Of a DNA stretch of 64,000 bases, positions 10,346 through 23,524 are shown piece by piece (the first letter of the stretch is position 1; every line of letters begins with the position of its first letter). Source of the DNA: Adiantum capillus-veneris (Eukaryota; Streptophyta; Polypodiopsida; Polypodiales; Pteridaceae); assembly GCA_014529385.2 (NCBI GenBank), contig CM043953.1, forward strand, positions 79,722,338 to 79,786,337, read 5' to 3'. A model generated the notes under the pieces. The model saw only the letters and a program-made list of their open reading frames with translations, did not search any database and was not told where the DNA came from. A program made the translations under genes and the position numbers.

Positions 10346-12449
10346 AGGAGCAATCCGGGAGAGTTTCGATAAAGCTTCCTAGGATGTTTATTAGAGCACC
10401 ATATTAGAGGTTACTTTTTAAGGGCTATTTTTTATTTAAAGAGACGAGAAGCAGTCCTTGGAAATATGGATTGTAAACAGGTTTTGGTTAATCAAAGATT
10501 GATATTGGGATAACTTGGGCATCTAATCTCCTTCATGTCTCTCTCTCTCTCTCTCTCTCTATTTTGGATATGAAAGGGTTTTTGAAGGCAATGACGTCAA
10601 TATTGCAACAATTAGGGTTTTGGGTTCTAGTGCGTGCCTTGTTGAGCACACATAGAGATAACTTGAAGATTATGAGAAATACAATGAATTTGATTTCTTT
10701 GGGTCCAATTCTGAGTTATTTTCTGGTTCAAGTATATTTCTCTCCCTCTCGAATTCACGTAACCAAGGCGCGGTGCCTGTCTTGCTAAAGTGATATCATT
10801 CTTGTGTGAGATTCATCTCACCATCTAGTTAACCCAATGCGAAACAACCAGAACGTGAGCAGAAGAGGATATATCCAATCTACAAGCAATAGACATTCTA
10901 TTAATGATGGATTGACTTATTGCCTTTCTTTAGCAGCAACAAAGTTTGAATGTGTTTTAAACGCATGCCTTCTTCAAGAGGTTATTATATTGGTCAGTGA
11001 TGAAGACATGGTGAAAATTGTGTTTACAAGAATGATATATCTGAATTCTAATTTTTTACGTGACGACGAAACTACAATGAATCTTCAAGATTCAAAAATA
11101 GAAGACAAAGAAGTGTTTATGGGTGCTATACAGCCTGAAGTGGCGGTAGAGGATGGAACAAAAGGACGATAAACATATTGAGGGGTGGTATGTGGTATGG
11201 ATGATATTTCGAGTCTATGGGAACATGCAAATAAGGATGCTTGCCCTGACGTGCTACAGAGCTCAAGGATTTGAGTTGTCTACATGTATGAGAACAACAT
11301 CTTGGGTGTATGAATGGGATTTAGGGTCTATGTCATAGGGTGATTGCGTGTAGGCTTATGAGCATCTATCTACTATAGATCGGAAGAGTAATGAATCAAA
11401 GCAGGAAGAGGACTCCAACTCTCTACCATATCCACAGTTATGGGATGGGGAAGATGTCTATATCTTAGATCTAATTATTGAAGACAATGCCGATGGAAGT
11501 GCATTATGAGGGGGTGCAAGATGATTGGCAGTCTTTGATTGTTCTTGTAGATTATTATGAACCAATGATGCAAAGATATTAAAAAGAAGGTGAGAATATT
11601 GAGGAGAGGCTTGCAACAGGACGTTTGGTGCTTATGCGTGAGGGTTCTCTAAAAGATGAGAAGGTTTATGTACATGATTCTTGTGAGAATGAAGATGTAT
11701 ATCTTATAGTTCTTCTGGATGAAGCGTTGAAGGCTTTCAAGCTATCAATGAGTTGAAGGGTTATACTAATGATATGGACAAGGACATAGAATATATTTTC
11801 TAGAAGTATGCAAAGTATTATAATTCAAAGATACAAAGGTATTTGCAGGATGTGAAAGGGTTGATTATAATCCTTATGCATGCTGTATGTGACAAGGATA
11901 CTTTGCAACATAATACAAGTAGTTTAAAAGGGTCTTCTAAGAAGGAGAATGTGAAACTTATGTCTCTTCCTCATGAGATTTTTGATCAAGATGGGGACTC
12001 TTTATGCTCATGGAGCTTTTGGTGCATTAAATGATGAGAAATATGCTAGGAGATTTTGAGTGAGCGCTGAAGAGTGCAATTGTTTCTATATTGTTTTTAT
12101 TGATGTTATGGAAATGGCTTTTTAATTATGCCCTACATCCAAGAGGTTTTGAAGGGTGCGAAGTGTTTCACAGAGGATTTGAAGGGTGCAACAAGTTTCG
12201 AAGTGGTTCTCAAGGTTATTAGGGTCCTAAGGCTCTTAGGGCTTGGATAATTCTTAAGTTTCAAGGTTTCATGGAGATTGATCCATGCAATTCATTCTAT
12301 CTAAATGCTTGAGCTTAGTGCATACCAAGTTTTTGAGTTACCCGTATGATCTTGCAAGAGATTCTTTCCTCTCACTAAGGATACTATGGATGCAAAAGGA
12401 TACCAGTAATTTAGCACATATTGGAGGATGTGTACGGTAAAGAGGGGCT
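10346..12449. other. Sequence between the direct repeats; no recognised protein
   Basis: Starts with a short (CT)n run (10537-10560), then several short plus-strand open frames (10564-10788, 10837-11172, 11843-12034), none of which I recognise. Acidic, asparagine- and lysine-rich peptide stretches interrupted by stops suggest a decayed coding region, perhaps the interior of an old retroelement. Confidence 0.4.
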
Positions 12450-12800
12450 GGATGTGGTGCTACTAGACATCACCATGAGAAATAACCAATGAATATTCTT
12501 CCTAGCTTTATACACATATAGGAAGTGAATATATTTCTTAAGTCACTTTAAAATGTGGTTAAAATAGGGATTCTTAGAGTCTAAGGAGGTTTTTGTACAA
12601 TTTTATACTATTCTTGTAGTTTTGACACATGTACATAATTTTGCTACATTTTTAGAAAGAAGCAATAAAATAAAGCAAGACTTCCGAGCTAATTTGAGCG
12701 TTCATGCAAAAAGCAACCACTTTTAGAGGAGTATAAGAGGATCACGAGTTTGCATCTTTTGCAATCATGGTTTTAACACTAGCCTTGTAATTGGACACTT
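12450..12800. repeat. Diverged direct repeat, right copy (possible old LTR)
   Basis: Partner of 10003-10345. It shares ATGTACATAATT, GAGCTAATTTGAGC, GTTCATG, AAGCAACCACTTTT and CACGAGTTTG in the same order. Confidence 0.6.
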
Positions 12801-14690
12801 AAGTGTTTTGTTTTCCTACCAAAGTTTTGACAATTTATTTGTCAAGCTAGAAAGAGGTTTTTTACACCTTGCTTCTATCATAGGTTGGTTATGAGGGAAA
12901 GAAGGGTATTAGTGGTGATAGGGGTGGACTTGTTGGAAAAGACTCAACAATCTATACATATAGTACTATCATGAGATGGCAAACATCTAATAAAATTGAG
13001 ACTAAATTTAGTTATATCAAAACAAGAATCATGGGAGAGAGTAATCACTCAAAGGAGGATCTGAAAACCTAAATCATTTGAAGTGAAAAACAGAACCCTT
13101 AAATAACATTCCTTTCTAGTTAGCATTCAAACTTTTAAATTCCTTTGAAGGCATATGAACACGAGTTCCAAAACTAAAAACACGGAAGTTACAAGGCAAG
13201 TTGTAGTAAGAGAGAGGTCCACTTAAACAAATGTGGCCAAAACTTTATTCCAAAACAAGGAAGTCAAAGAGACAAGATGTAAGGGTGTGTGCGCCATTTC
13301 CTTCATTAACCTATGTATCATTTCCACAATTTCATTCTACTGAAGGGTGTAGAGGTTTGTCATGAAATTTTTTCATGAGTCAAATACTTTTATCTCCAAT
13401 CTCAAGTGTTAAGAGAGAGACTTTAGAGGTAGATTGGTTTTCAACTTGACTAATCCATTCATTTTGGTGAGAGATAACATTTGATTCAAACTTGTTAGCG
13501 AGCGAGGTAGATTGGTTTTCAACTTGACTAATCATTCATTTTTGGTGTGAGAGAACATTTGATTCAAACTTGTTAGCAAGCGTACCTTCTATGAGACATT
13601 GGGTATGAATAAGCTCAAGAATATGGGAGGCATAAAAAGTAACCTTCTTTGAAAACGAATCAATAATTTGTAATAAGTGCTGTAGTTAAAGATAGAAGAA
13701 AATTTAAGACTATATATGATATAAGCCACTTGGATCAACCACTTCAATGAATTCATCATCAAAATAGACTCCCAAAACTTTCAGAAGTTTCTTTTAAATC
13801 AGATTACATTACCAATAAAGAGATAGATAACGCAAGACAAAGCAAAATAGAATCATCATTATCATGAACTACTAAAGATATAGTTCAATACCTCTACACA
13901 TTGTTGTGAGCAGTGCGAGACATGGAGACGATCTCCCACTATCACGTATCCACTCTCTTGGCCACAATATCAAAATTTTGTGAAGTATGAGGTGCAATCA
14001 CCACGGGAGAAGAGTTAAAAGGAGATGGTTTTGATAGCGCTCCAAAATGTAAGAAGTTTGAGGCATATGAGAGGATGTCTCTCAACCACTTTTGGCCATA
14101 ACCGCTAGCTCTTTTGAAATATGGGGTGTAATTACCATGAGAGAAGATACACAAGGAGAGTGAACGAGAAGAGGACAAAGCATGAGCAATATAAGCCACT
14201 AAACTTTTGTCATTTTCTTTAACCCGTCTTTCCTTTATTATTTTTATTGAGAAGTTTGAAGAATTCAATTAAGTTGCAATTGGGCGAATCTAGTGCAACA
14301 AAATTGAATATAAACTAACCTGAAACTATGAAAAATGAAATATATACAATGGGAATCAATATCAAGAGGCTACAATACAAGGAAACAAATTGTAAGGGGG
14401 TAGAGGATACATTTGCTTAATCTCTAGTGAAGAGAGAGATACCATATTTTGGAGCCCATGCGGCTATTCATGGATGACAAAAAGATTACATCCACGTCTG
14501 AATAGTACAATGTCTGGGGAACATAAAAGTAAAAAGAAACGGGGGTACCTAGAGTGGGTAGGAATGTAAGCCTACCCTACACCGACATCACATAATACAT
14601 CTCAAAACATGTTGGGAAGGGTACAATCATGTGAGGGCCAATGAGGTGTACAAAGTATACAATGGTGATCATCCCATGAACTCTCTCATG
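12801..14690. other. Intergenic; no gene seen; 78-bp tandem duplication at 13426-13581
   Basis: No convincing coding region. A 78-bp unit is duplicated in tandem at 13426-13503 and 13504-13581 with a few differences (words AGATTGGTTTTCAACTTGAC and CATTTGATTCAAACTTGTTA). Two related segments also occur near 13961 and 14094. A minus-strand open frame at 13942-14268 shows no family features and was not called. Confidence 0.5.
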
Positions 14691-14696
14691 GATCTC

Positions 14697-14699
<3 letters not shown>

Positions 14700-14738
<39 letters not shown>
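14700..14738. repeat. (GA)n microsatellite
   Basis: A pure GA run of about 39 bp. It lacks the LINE tail motif found beside several other GA/CT tracts in this window. Confidence 0.95.
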
Positions 14739-14739
<1 letters not shown>

Positions 14740-15091
14740 AGGTTTGCTTCTTTCCACCATCCCCACAAACATACCAGGCACATAGCTGTGGCGCATTTAT
14801 GGTTATAAGCCTTCGCTTCCAAAGAAAATGTCAAATAGACATCTGCAGTCGTTGCATATTTGACAAGCTTATTAAAAATGAATCTCACATTTTTGTGTCA
14901 GAGGTATATGCATATCGAATACATTATATACGCACGGTGTGCTTTGATGAGTTGGAGTGCTAAAAGCTATACCCTGATTCTCCACTCTAGAAAATTCAAA
15001 GCACAAAAAATGGATGAACCAACTCTACTGAACAGCTATATACAAGTGCTCTTGCTCTTCTGTGGATCTTCGCTCTGACATTTGACAGGAG

Positions 15092-18000
15092 TCATCTGAG
15101 CGCAACCTTTCTTGGTCTAATGTGAGTTCTTTGATGTGCTTGTCGTACAGCCATGAAAGTGAGCGCTTCGCTGGAAACTTGAAACACGAAACATGCCCAA
15201 GCTGAGTTGTTTGGAGAGTGCCAGATCTCTTGATCCTCAAAGCTTGCATCCTCTACAATACTTGAATGTGCACACCATACATCATTCACATCGGGCTCAA
15301 TATGAGCTGCCATAGCAATGCAGCCAAGAGAATAGTATCCCTCGGGTGCTCTCGGCATCCACAAAGAGATGGGATCTATAAAACCCTCTTTCCAACTCCT
15401 CCAGACCTACACTTACATTGATCAGAACAGCACCAATACTTGTTACTATGAAAATAAGGAGCCGAATTACCAGATCAAACCCTATTGGGTGCTTGAAGAG
15501 TTCCTCCTCGTAACGGTAAGCAACGGAAACAAGTGGTGGGTGCTTTCCAATGTATGCAATGTCCCCAATGGAAACATACCTGCTCATCCAAACAGAAAAA
15601 AAGCACTTCAAAAGCTGCACTTGTGGGCAGCATACTACTAAAATAATCCACTTACCCTTCAGGAACAATGGGCCGCCAGATAGTCACAACATCATCCTTT
15701 GATTGAATCTGGAGAAAGAAAGAAAGGTCAGGATTTCCTCTGCAGCACCCTGAACAGTCAAGCTACACATCTTGGCAACAAAATATGCATACCATATCCA
15801 CACACAACGAAAAACCAGCCACCTGCTCACTAGCCCATATCTCTGCAAAGTTGAAGACTTCCTTTTGTCTTTGTATTTCTGTGGTAGAACCTTGACCTGA
15901 TGATGAATCAACCTGGTTCTCTCCGGCTTCACTATCACTTCCTCCCAGTTGCATAGGGCCTACTGAAATTGGAGGCGCTGAAGAGGTTCTGTATGGGCGT
16001 TTGACACCCACCTGCAGCACATGGGCCAAACCAATCTTTTTAGTACAGTTGAGCAGATTACAAGACGAGTCTAATTATCAATGAAAGGGTCCAATCACGT
16101 GCCTTATGCGTGACCAAAGCTACACATATTTACTTCCAGAGTAACATCCCCTTTTAGTACAGTTGAGCAGATTACAAGACGAGTCTAATTATCAATGAAA
16201 GGGTCCAATCACGTGCCTTATGCGTGACCAAAGCTACACATATTTACTTCCAGAGTAACATCCCCTTTTAAAGGTTGCATGCATTGTTTTTTTATTTAGA
16301 AAAACAGAAAAAGAATCTTCTATTAAATAAACATCTTAGAGTGCACAATCCCCAAGAGAATATATACGAAATTTCCAATCACCACAGAGTAGTGATCCTC
16401 AAAATCGTATGTACTAAAACAAAATACAAAACCATTACTTGGTTCTCAATCTATCAGATCCCCTTACAAACACATTTTTCTCAAGAGGTGGGAAATTTTC
16501 CTCATGTTGTCTCATACCCTCTGGAGCCTTATTAGGCTCTGATGCAATAGGTGGTACATCTGTAGACGAAGTTGAACACCTGAAGGTGGATCTTGAACAA
16601 TATGAATCCTGCCCCTGTAAACCTGTGTAGCCCAAAGAGCCCTCTGTCTGCCTTTAAGAGTTAATGCCTCCACCTCCTCCTCTTTGCATCTCTCCTCGGC
16701 CATCTCTGCCTCTGACACTGCCACGGAGGGTGGACAGTTGGTGAGAGATCCATACTGGATTGGCTGCTTGGATGCAGGGTGGCTTCTTCGTTTTTGGAGT
16801 GCCAGCTGCGTAGATGCATGGATGCCTCTGTTTTGAGGCCTACCTTGTAGTCCACACATCCAGATCTTTTTTACGGCTGATGGGCCTGTTATGAGGATGA
16901 CACTCCTGAAAATTCCCCCATCCTCGCCTTCCATTGGGTTACCATGTTGACTGTTGGTCAAGTTCTCAGGTTCTTAATCCTACCACCCTCCTTCACAAGC
17001 CTCTCATGAACTTAGGTCATAAAGTAGCAGGGCTACAATGTCACTTGCACGGGATAGGCAGTTACACTTGGTCTTGGGTTCACATTGGGTGGATGCTCGT
17101 CTGGGTAGTGACACGTGGCAGACAGAGAGTGGTGGTCTAGTGGACACCGTGGCTAGTTCACCGCCATCACAGTTCGGAGATAGACGTAGCTGGACTGTTA
17201 GGGATATTTTGTTACCCGTTGGCTACTCTTCATGGTGGTATATATGCTCAGTTGGTTTTAGTCGTTGCATGCACTATAGACGTTCTATTAGTCTAGAGTC
17301 TTGAGTCTTGAGTCTTGTGTCCAGTCTAGCACCGCACATTTGTACTCTCCCTGGAGCCTCGACACCCCCATTGTACCTGTGAGTCTTGGGCTTGAAGTTG
17401 AGTGTGCTGCCACCAGAGTCGGAGTCTGTATTGGTTCCATGTGTTAGTCGAGTTTCATTGAGTTTGGAGTCTACTATGGGGTCTTTTGAGTTGGCTTTGT
17501 TCATTTCCTCTATAGTGTTTTCATTCTCTTGGAGTGAGGTTTCTTCCTCATTGCACTGAGGAACACCCCCCCCTAGCGAGCAGGACACACATTTCCTACT
17601 ATAGGTGCTCTCATTTTTTGAGGTTTCTTGCACATTGCACTGAGGAGCACCCACAATAAAGAGCACGACACACTTTTCCTGCTATAGATGCTCTCATTTT
17701 TGGCAGCCTGGTGGGACCTCAACTGAAGTCTCACTCTGCTAAGCATAAATGGTCGAGAAGCTAGCTGGTTTGGTCTCTCACCTGGCCTAGCCTGTTGGTC
17801 TAGCTCGTCTAGTCGGTCTACCTTCGCCTTCGTCTAGCTTGGTCTAGCTGGTCTAGTCTCCCGCCCTGGTCTAGATAGCGTGTTCTAGTCGAGTCTGGTC
17901 CAATGGGTCTGAATAATATGAGGGTCATTGTGTGCCCTCGAACAAATGGGTGTAGGTAAAAAATTAGCTACCAATGAGTAGAGTTTTTGGTTCACTGCCA

Positions 18001-21000
18001 AACCTTGGGTTTAAGGTGTACCCATTAACCTCATGAGAAGCGGTAACAAAACAGGACTTGAGAACAAAAAACTGATAATTTGGGAGGTCTTACCACTCGT
18101 ATGTGGCAGTGTCTATAGCCCATACAATTTATTTTGACTAAAAAACAAGAAAGGAGTCGATCTAAAAAGCTTCATTGTCAACAAAATATATTACAGGTTT
18201 GATGTCTCCTTCAATCATATGAATTTGATTTTTACCCTTTTTTGAAAGAATCTGTTTGACGGATGATTTGTTTTACCACAATGAACAAAAGGATTCTTCT
18301 TGAAAGAGTCTTTTGTCTGATGATTGTTGCACCCACAAATGGCACAAGATCTGGTACTAATGGATGGCCGAGATGAAGCTTAGGTAGAAGCACAATTAGT
18401 GACTACATAGGCACTGGAAGTATCAGAAGAACTAATGGGGGATACTGCATTGGAGACTGTATATGCACTGGGAAAAATAGTAGAATTGGTACTAGGTACC
18501 CTTCGTTCTTCTTCCTACAATGAATTGATGATACCATCCAAGGAGGACAGTGGATCTTTCTCCTTAAAAACAGTAACAATCTCATGAAATTTGTCAGGCA
18601 AACTTTTTAACAAAACGGCTATGAGATCTTCTTCTGGTACTGGGGCTTCGACATAAACAAGTTGAGTTTTAATACTCTTCAGCTCGTTAACTAAAGATGT
18701 AATATTTTCATCAGCACGCATAGCAAGAGAATACAACTCCATCTTTAGACTCATCATTGAATACTTAGCTTTAGCACCAAAAACCTTCTCTAGCTGTATC
18801 CAGGCAGTGCTGGCAGATTGCATGTCATCCAAATAATGAATAAAAACATCTTCGAGAGATGTCAGAATAATAGCTAATGCTTGCTTGTCCTTGCGTTGTT
18901 GCTCGGCAGATAACGCTCTGGGAACTGCAACGGATGTGCCTAATTCGTTGGCTAATAGCGGCTTGACGACGCTCCACAAATTCTTCCGCATCAGATATCC
19001 CTTCACTTTAATTTGCCAGGTGTGGAAGCCAGAGCCATTTAACTTATCCACCTTTGATGTCATATTCGATATGCCAATGATAGCTTGGTCCTTCTGTTGT
19101 GCTTGCGAAAGCGAGTAATGACCATCGACCTTGATTAATAGAATTTCGACTTGCTTCAGCACCGCTTTGAAGAGTCCGCAAAAATTGAATGTAATTCAAT
19201 AGTCAATTTGTAACATCCGAATCATTGAGAGGCAATTTTGATGTCGCCACACCCTTGCTGATATGCTGCAAATCTGAAAGTTTCACAATTTGTTGATCTT
19301 GGAGTTGCTAATCGATTATGAGCATCGACGAGCACCGAAAGTGGGAAGAGGGTGTGACTCTCCACTTGCTTAGAAGGTTAATTTAGGTTGGCCACTATTT
19401 CTACATAATGTGAACACAAAAGAAATGGTGAACGCTGTAGTAGATGACAGCGTCGGAGATGGTTTCGCTTGCAGCGGACTCAAGAGACCGAATTGGTAGG
19501 AGCTACAGAGTCAAAAGTTGTCCTTCATCCCAGAGTGACCATGTTGATGGTGGGGTTGTGCTGTTTTATGTAGGTCGACAGGCACTCGCTTCCCTTCACA
19601 GGTGGCCTGCCCCACGCGACGCTACGAGCACGGCTCTCGAGGCTTTGATACCAAGTGTTGATGAAGCAGTAGCCTAGAGAGTTGATTTTGGAGTTGCTAA
19701 TCGATTATGAGCATCGACGAGCACCGAAAGTGGGAAGAGGGTGTGACTGTCCACTTGCTTAGAAGGTTAATTTAGGTTGGCCACTATTTCTAAATAGTGT
19801 GAACACAAAAGAAATGGCGAACGTTGTAGGAGACGACAGCGTCGGAGATGGTTTCGCTTGCAGCGGGCTCAAGAGACCGAATTGGCAGGAGCTACAGAGT
19901 CGAAAGTCGTCCTTCAGCCCAGAGCAACCATGTTGATGGTGGGTTTGCGCTGTTTTATGCAGGTTGTCAGGCGCTCGCTTCCCTTCACAGGCGGCCTGTC
20001 CCACGCGACACTACGAGCATGGCCCTGGAGGCTCTAATACCAAGTGTTCATGAAGTAGTAGCCTAGGGAGGATGCTGCCTTGCAGCCATGGCGTGGATGA
20101 TGCAGAGAACGAGTGAGAGAGAGAGACTCGGTACAACATAAAACCATGGGATTCCTAAAATAACATCTGCTCTGTCCCGGCGCATCATGTGGAAATCCAG
20201 GTTCTCTTTGTAATCAGCTAGCTCGAGCGACGAATCTGGAACCATCTGATTCCATACATCTGTATCCTCACCACGAGCCATCTTCATGCCATGCTCATGG
20301 TCACTTGTGCTGCGTCTGCAGGCACAGTTTCTGCACCAATTTTGCATCAAAAAAATTGTGTGAGCTTCCATTATCAAGGAGTACGGTCACGTCGTGACCA
20401 TTGATCTTCTTGGGAAACGAAGAAGATCGTGCTTATCAAACACTTTGGTTTGGTGCTAAAAGTACAATTAGTGCATGAACTATACGCTAAGTGATGGATT
20501 TCAACTTGAATAACATCAGAGTTACTTGAGATCTCGTGAATCTGAACAGAAGCAGAATTTCGTGGATTCTTGGTCTTCTTCTTGGGTGATTTGGTGACCC
20601 GTCTGGCCACATCCAAAGCAAGCCCCCTTCTTCACTGCATCAGCAACTGCAGCATTCCTAGCTTTCTTCTTTTCCTGAGAAGGTCTCGATAGCGATTTGG
20701 ACCTTTGCCGGAATTGAAGTCACTTCCTCGAAGCGCCCTCGCCGGATTGGGGTTTGAACTTCTTTTCTGTTTGAACTTCTTTTCTTCTCATAATTCGCTC
20801 CATTTATTAATGGAATGTCTTGGCCTTTGCCACTGCATCCTCGACGTCAGTCGCGGCTTTGTCTTTAATTAAGGCCCAACAGTAATCCTCATGTAATCCC
20901 AACAGATACATGTGCACAACGTTGCGTGGAATCCACCTTACAGAACGTGAACGCTTTCTTGAAAGCTGTTGTGTACTTATCAAAAGACAATCTTCATCGA

Positions 21001-23300
21001 AAGAGACTGCAATTTTGCGTAAGCTTTCAAAGGGTCCACCTTTGCGAAATCCACATGATCCGTTGATGAAGCCAATTATTCATGCGGCTAGTTCCGTACA
21101 CTCCTCTTCTCCTGAGAAATTAGTGGTTTTGTACGGAGTCGTGGTAGTAGGACCACCCTGTGAACGCCCAAATGCAACAATTTACGTCCGCAACTGCTGG
21201 AAATTGGTTTCGCCCTCGAAAATATGCATAGCCGTCGGCTGAGCTGTATTTTCGAGAGCGGTAAGTCAAGCGTTAAATCCTTGCACGGCCCCTTCGAGAG
21301 AGTTCAAGCGAATGTTCGTCTGAACGTTGTGTTTTCCAAATTGGAAATACGATGGTTGAGCTTTGGAAAGTGCTTGTGATCCATGTATACAGAGCATGCG
21401 TGAACGGGGCTTTTCAACACTTTCGATTGCAAAAAGTTGAATTGTAAAGAGCTCTACGTGTCGGCATAAGCGTCTAGAGGGTGAGCAGGTGGTGGTGGGA
21501 GCGCGTGAGCGCAAGCAGTGAGTTTTTTGTAAATTTTTCACTCTCTATAAGTGACTCTTTATCTGTAGGTTTCATACTTTATCTTTTAAGAATTAAAATG
21601 CCACACTTAAAAAAGGCCACTTAATAAAGTCACTTAAGAGACTAAAAAAAAAACTCCTAGCGAAGGGAAAAATCGAGTGCTACAGAAAGCTGGAACTGAC
21701 GTGTGGAGGCAGAGAGAGGAGATGCTTAGCATGTGGCTTTTCGCACCCAACACATGCCAACAGACCCCTTCTGGAGCCAACGCATACTTCCATGCTAGAT
21801 TTAAAAAAAACACGCTTGCTTCTTCGATTTCTTTCTCTCCCCTTTAGCGCTACAGCAGAGACTTGCTGCTCTCTCTCTCTCTCTCATAGGTCATTTTGGC
21901 CTTGAAGACGTTAATATTACATTTCATTTCATTTCATCTCTCTCTCTCTCTCTCTCCTTTATGAAGCTGAGATTTGGGGACCTTCACTGGATCATCACGG
22001 GAGGACAGGCCGCAGTGATGGATGGGGAAACATGGAGAAGCCTTTGGTCTCTATGATATCGAGGCTCATTAGAGCCAAGGCTTCAGTACCACGTGCTATT
22101 GTACGAGCAAAGCTAGCTGCCCCCCCACTAGTGGTTGAGGCGCTCACCACATCTATCTCCTTCATACACCGCATGTGGAAACTTCCCAGAGACAGATATG
22201 CACGCCTTGCACTTGAGTCCTCTCGACAGTTAGCCATGCAGGGAGATACAACATGCTGGTATGGGGAGATGACATCATGGTTTCAGGCACATGGGTCCAG
22301 CATAGACAGATTGCCTCCCTTCCAGTACTCACTGGATGCGCCCTCTCTGAGATCACCAGGCTCATTCGCTAGGACTTGACTCCGCTAGACACCAAGAGAA
22401 CATGGATACAGCCAACGCAGGAGCTGGGCACGAAGATGGCTTTCTACAGAGAGCATCTCCTCCAGCTTACGGAGGATGGTTTTGTGACGCGGCCCAGATA
22501 CATGGACACCCACTTGTCTCATGGGATACGATGTGCTATTGGCCAGATACGCACATCCTCACACCAGCTGCGGATCGAGATTGGGAGATACAACGGAGTA
22601 CCAGCACAGGCCAGGACATGCCTCCTGTGTGACATCGAGCCTGAGACAGAGTTGCACTACACATGCTACTGCCCCGTCTACTATGAGATACGAGGCCGCT
22701 TCCATTGCTTGTTCAGAGAGGGCTTTGGACCATTCTCTAGAGTCATGCGGTACGAGGATCAAAGATGCCTGGGTTTGTTTTTGCTCGAGCTGCGCAGACA
22801 CAGAGAGAGCCTGATGAGAGGAGAGGCTAGCCAGTCTCAGAGATCACAGACTTCTTTAGAGCTGCCACTGGACACCCCGAGGAGTTACTACCACAGTAGA
22901 GCTCATCGCCTCACACCAGAGGCACACTGATTGACGAGCGACTGAGTTGGGGAGATCCAGACGCCCACGATTGCGGAGGACTACACAACATCGACGAAGG
23001 CTGCATCAGAGGATCCGGATCACTTTGGCTCGACATGCACGACGCTCGGTCAGACTACTGACCATGGAGGAGATTGATGAGATCTGCCAGCAACCGATGC
23101 TGGATCTCTTGTGATCTAGCTATCCCAGCTAGCTGTTTAGCTGCTTAGTTCACACCTAGCAGTTCAGGATTCCATAGTATTTTATTTTGTCATTTTGTCA
23201 TCTTGTTACTCTGACTTTGTATCAAATTCACCACATTGTAACTTTCTGGTCTCATAGGTCACTCTGGCCTTTTGAAGACGTTAATATAACAATTCATTTC

Positions 23301-23358
<58 letters not shown>

Positions 23359-23469
23359 TGTATCAGTTTTGTTTCATTTGTCTTTCCGATAGACGGATGA
23401 CATACACACCATGTACATTTGATTTGTCTCATAGGCCGATTTCGGCCTGACATAGACGTTAAAAATCTT

Positions 23470-23524
<55 letters not shown>

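Noticed and set aside
13942-14268. 108-codon minus-strand frame as a gene
   Set aside because: No recognisable domain, and it overlaps short internal repeats.
22402-22814. Alternative frames within LINE fragments
   Set aside because: Shadows of the ORF2 C-terminal frame at 22376-22930.
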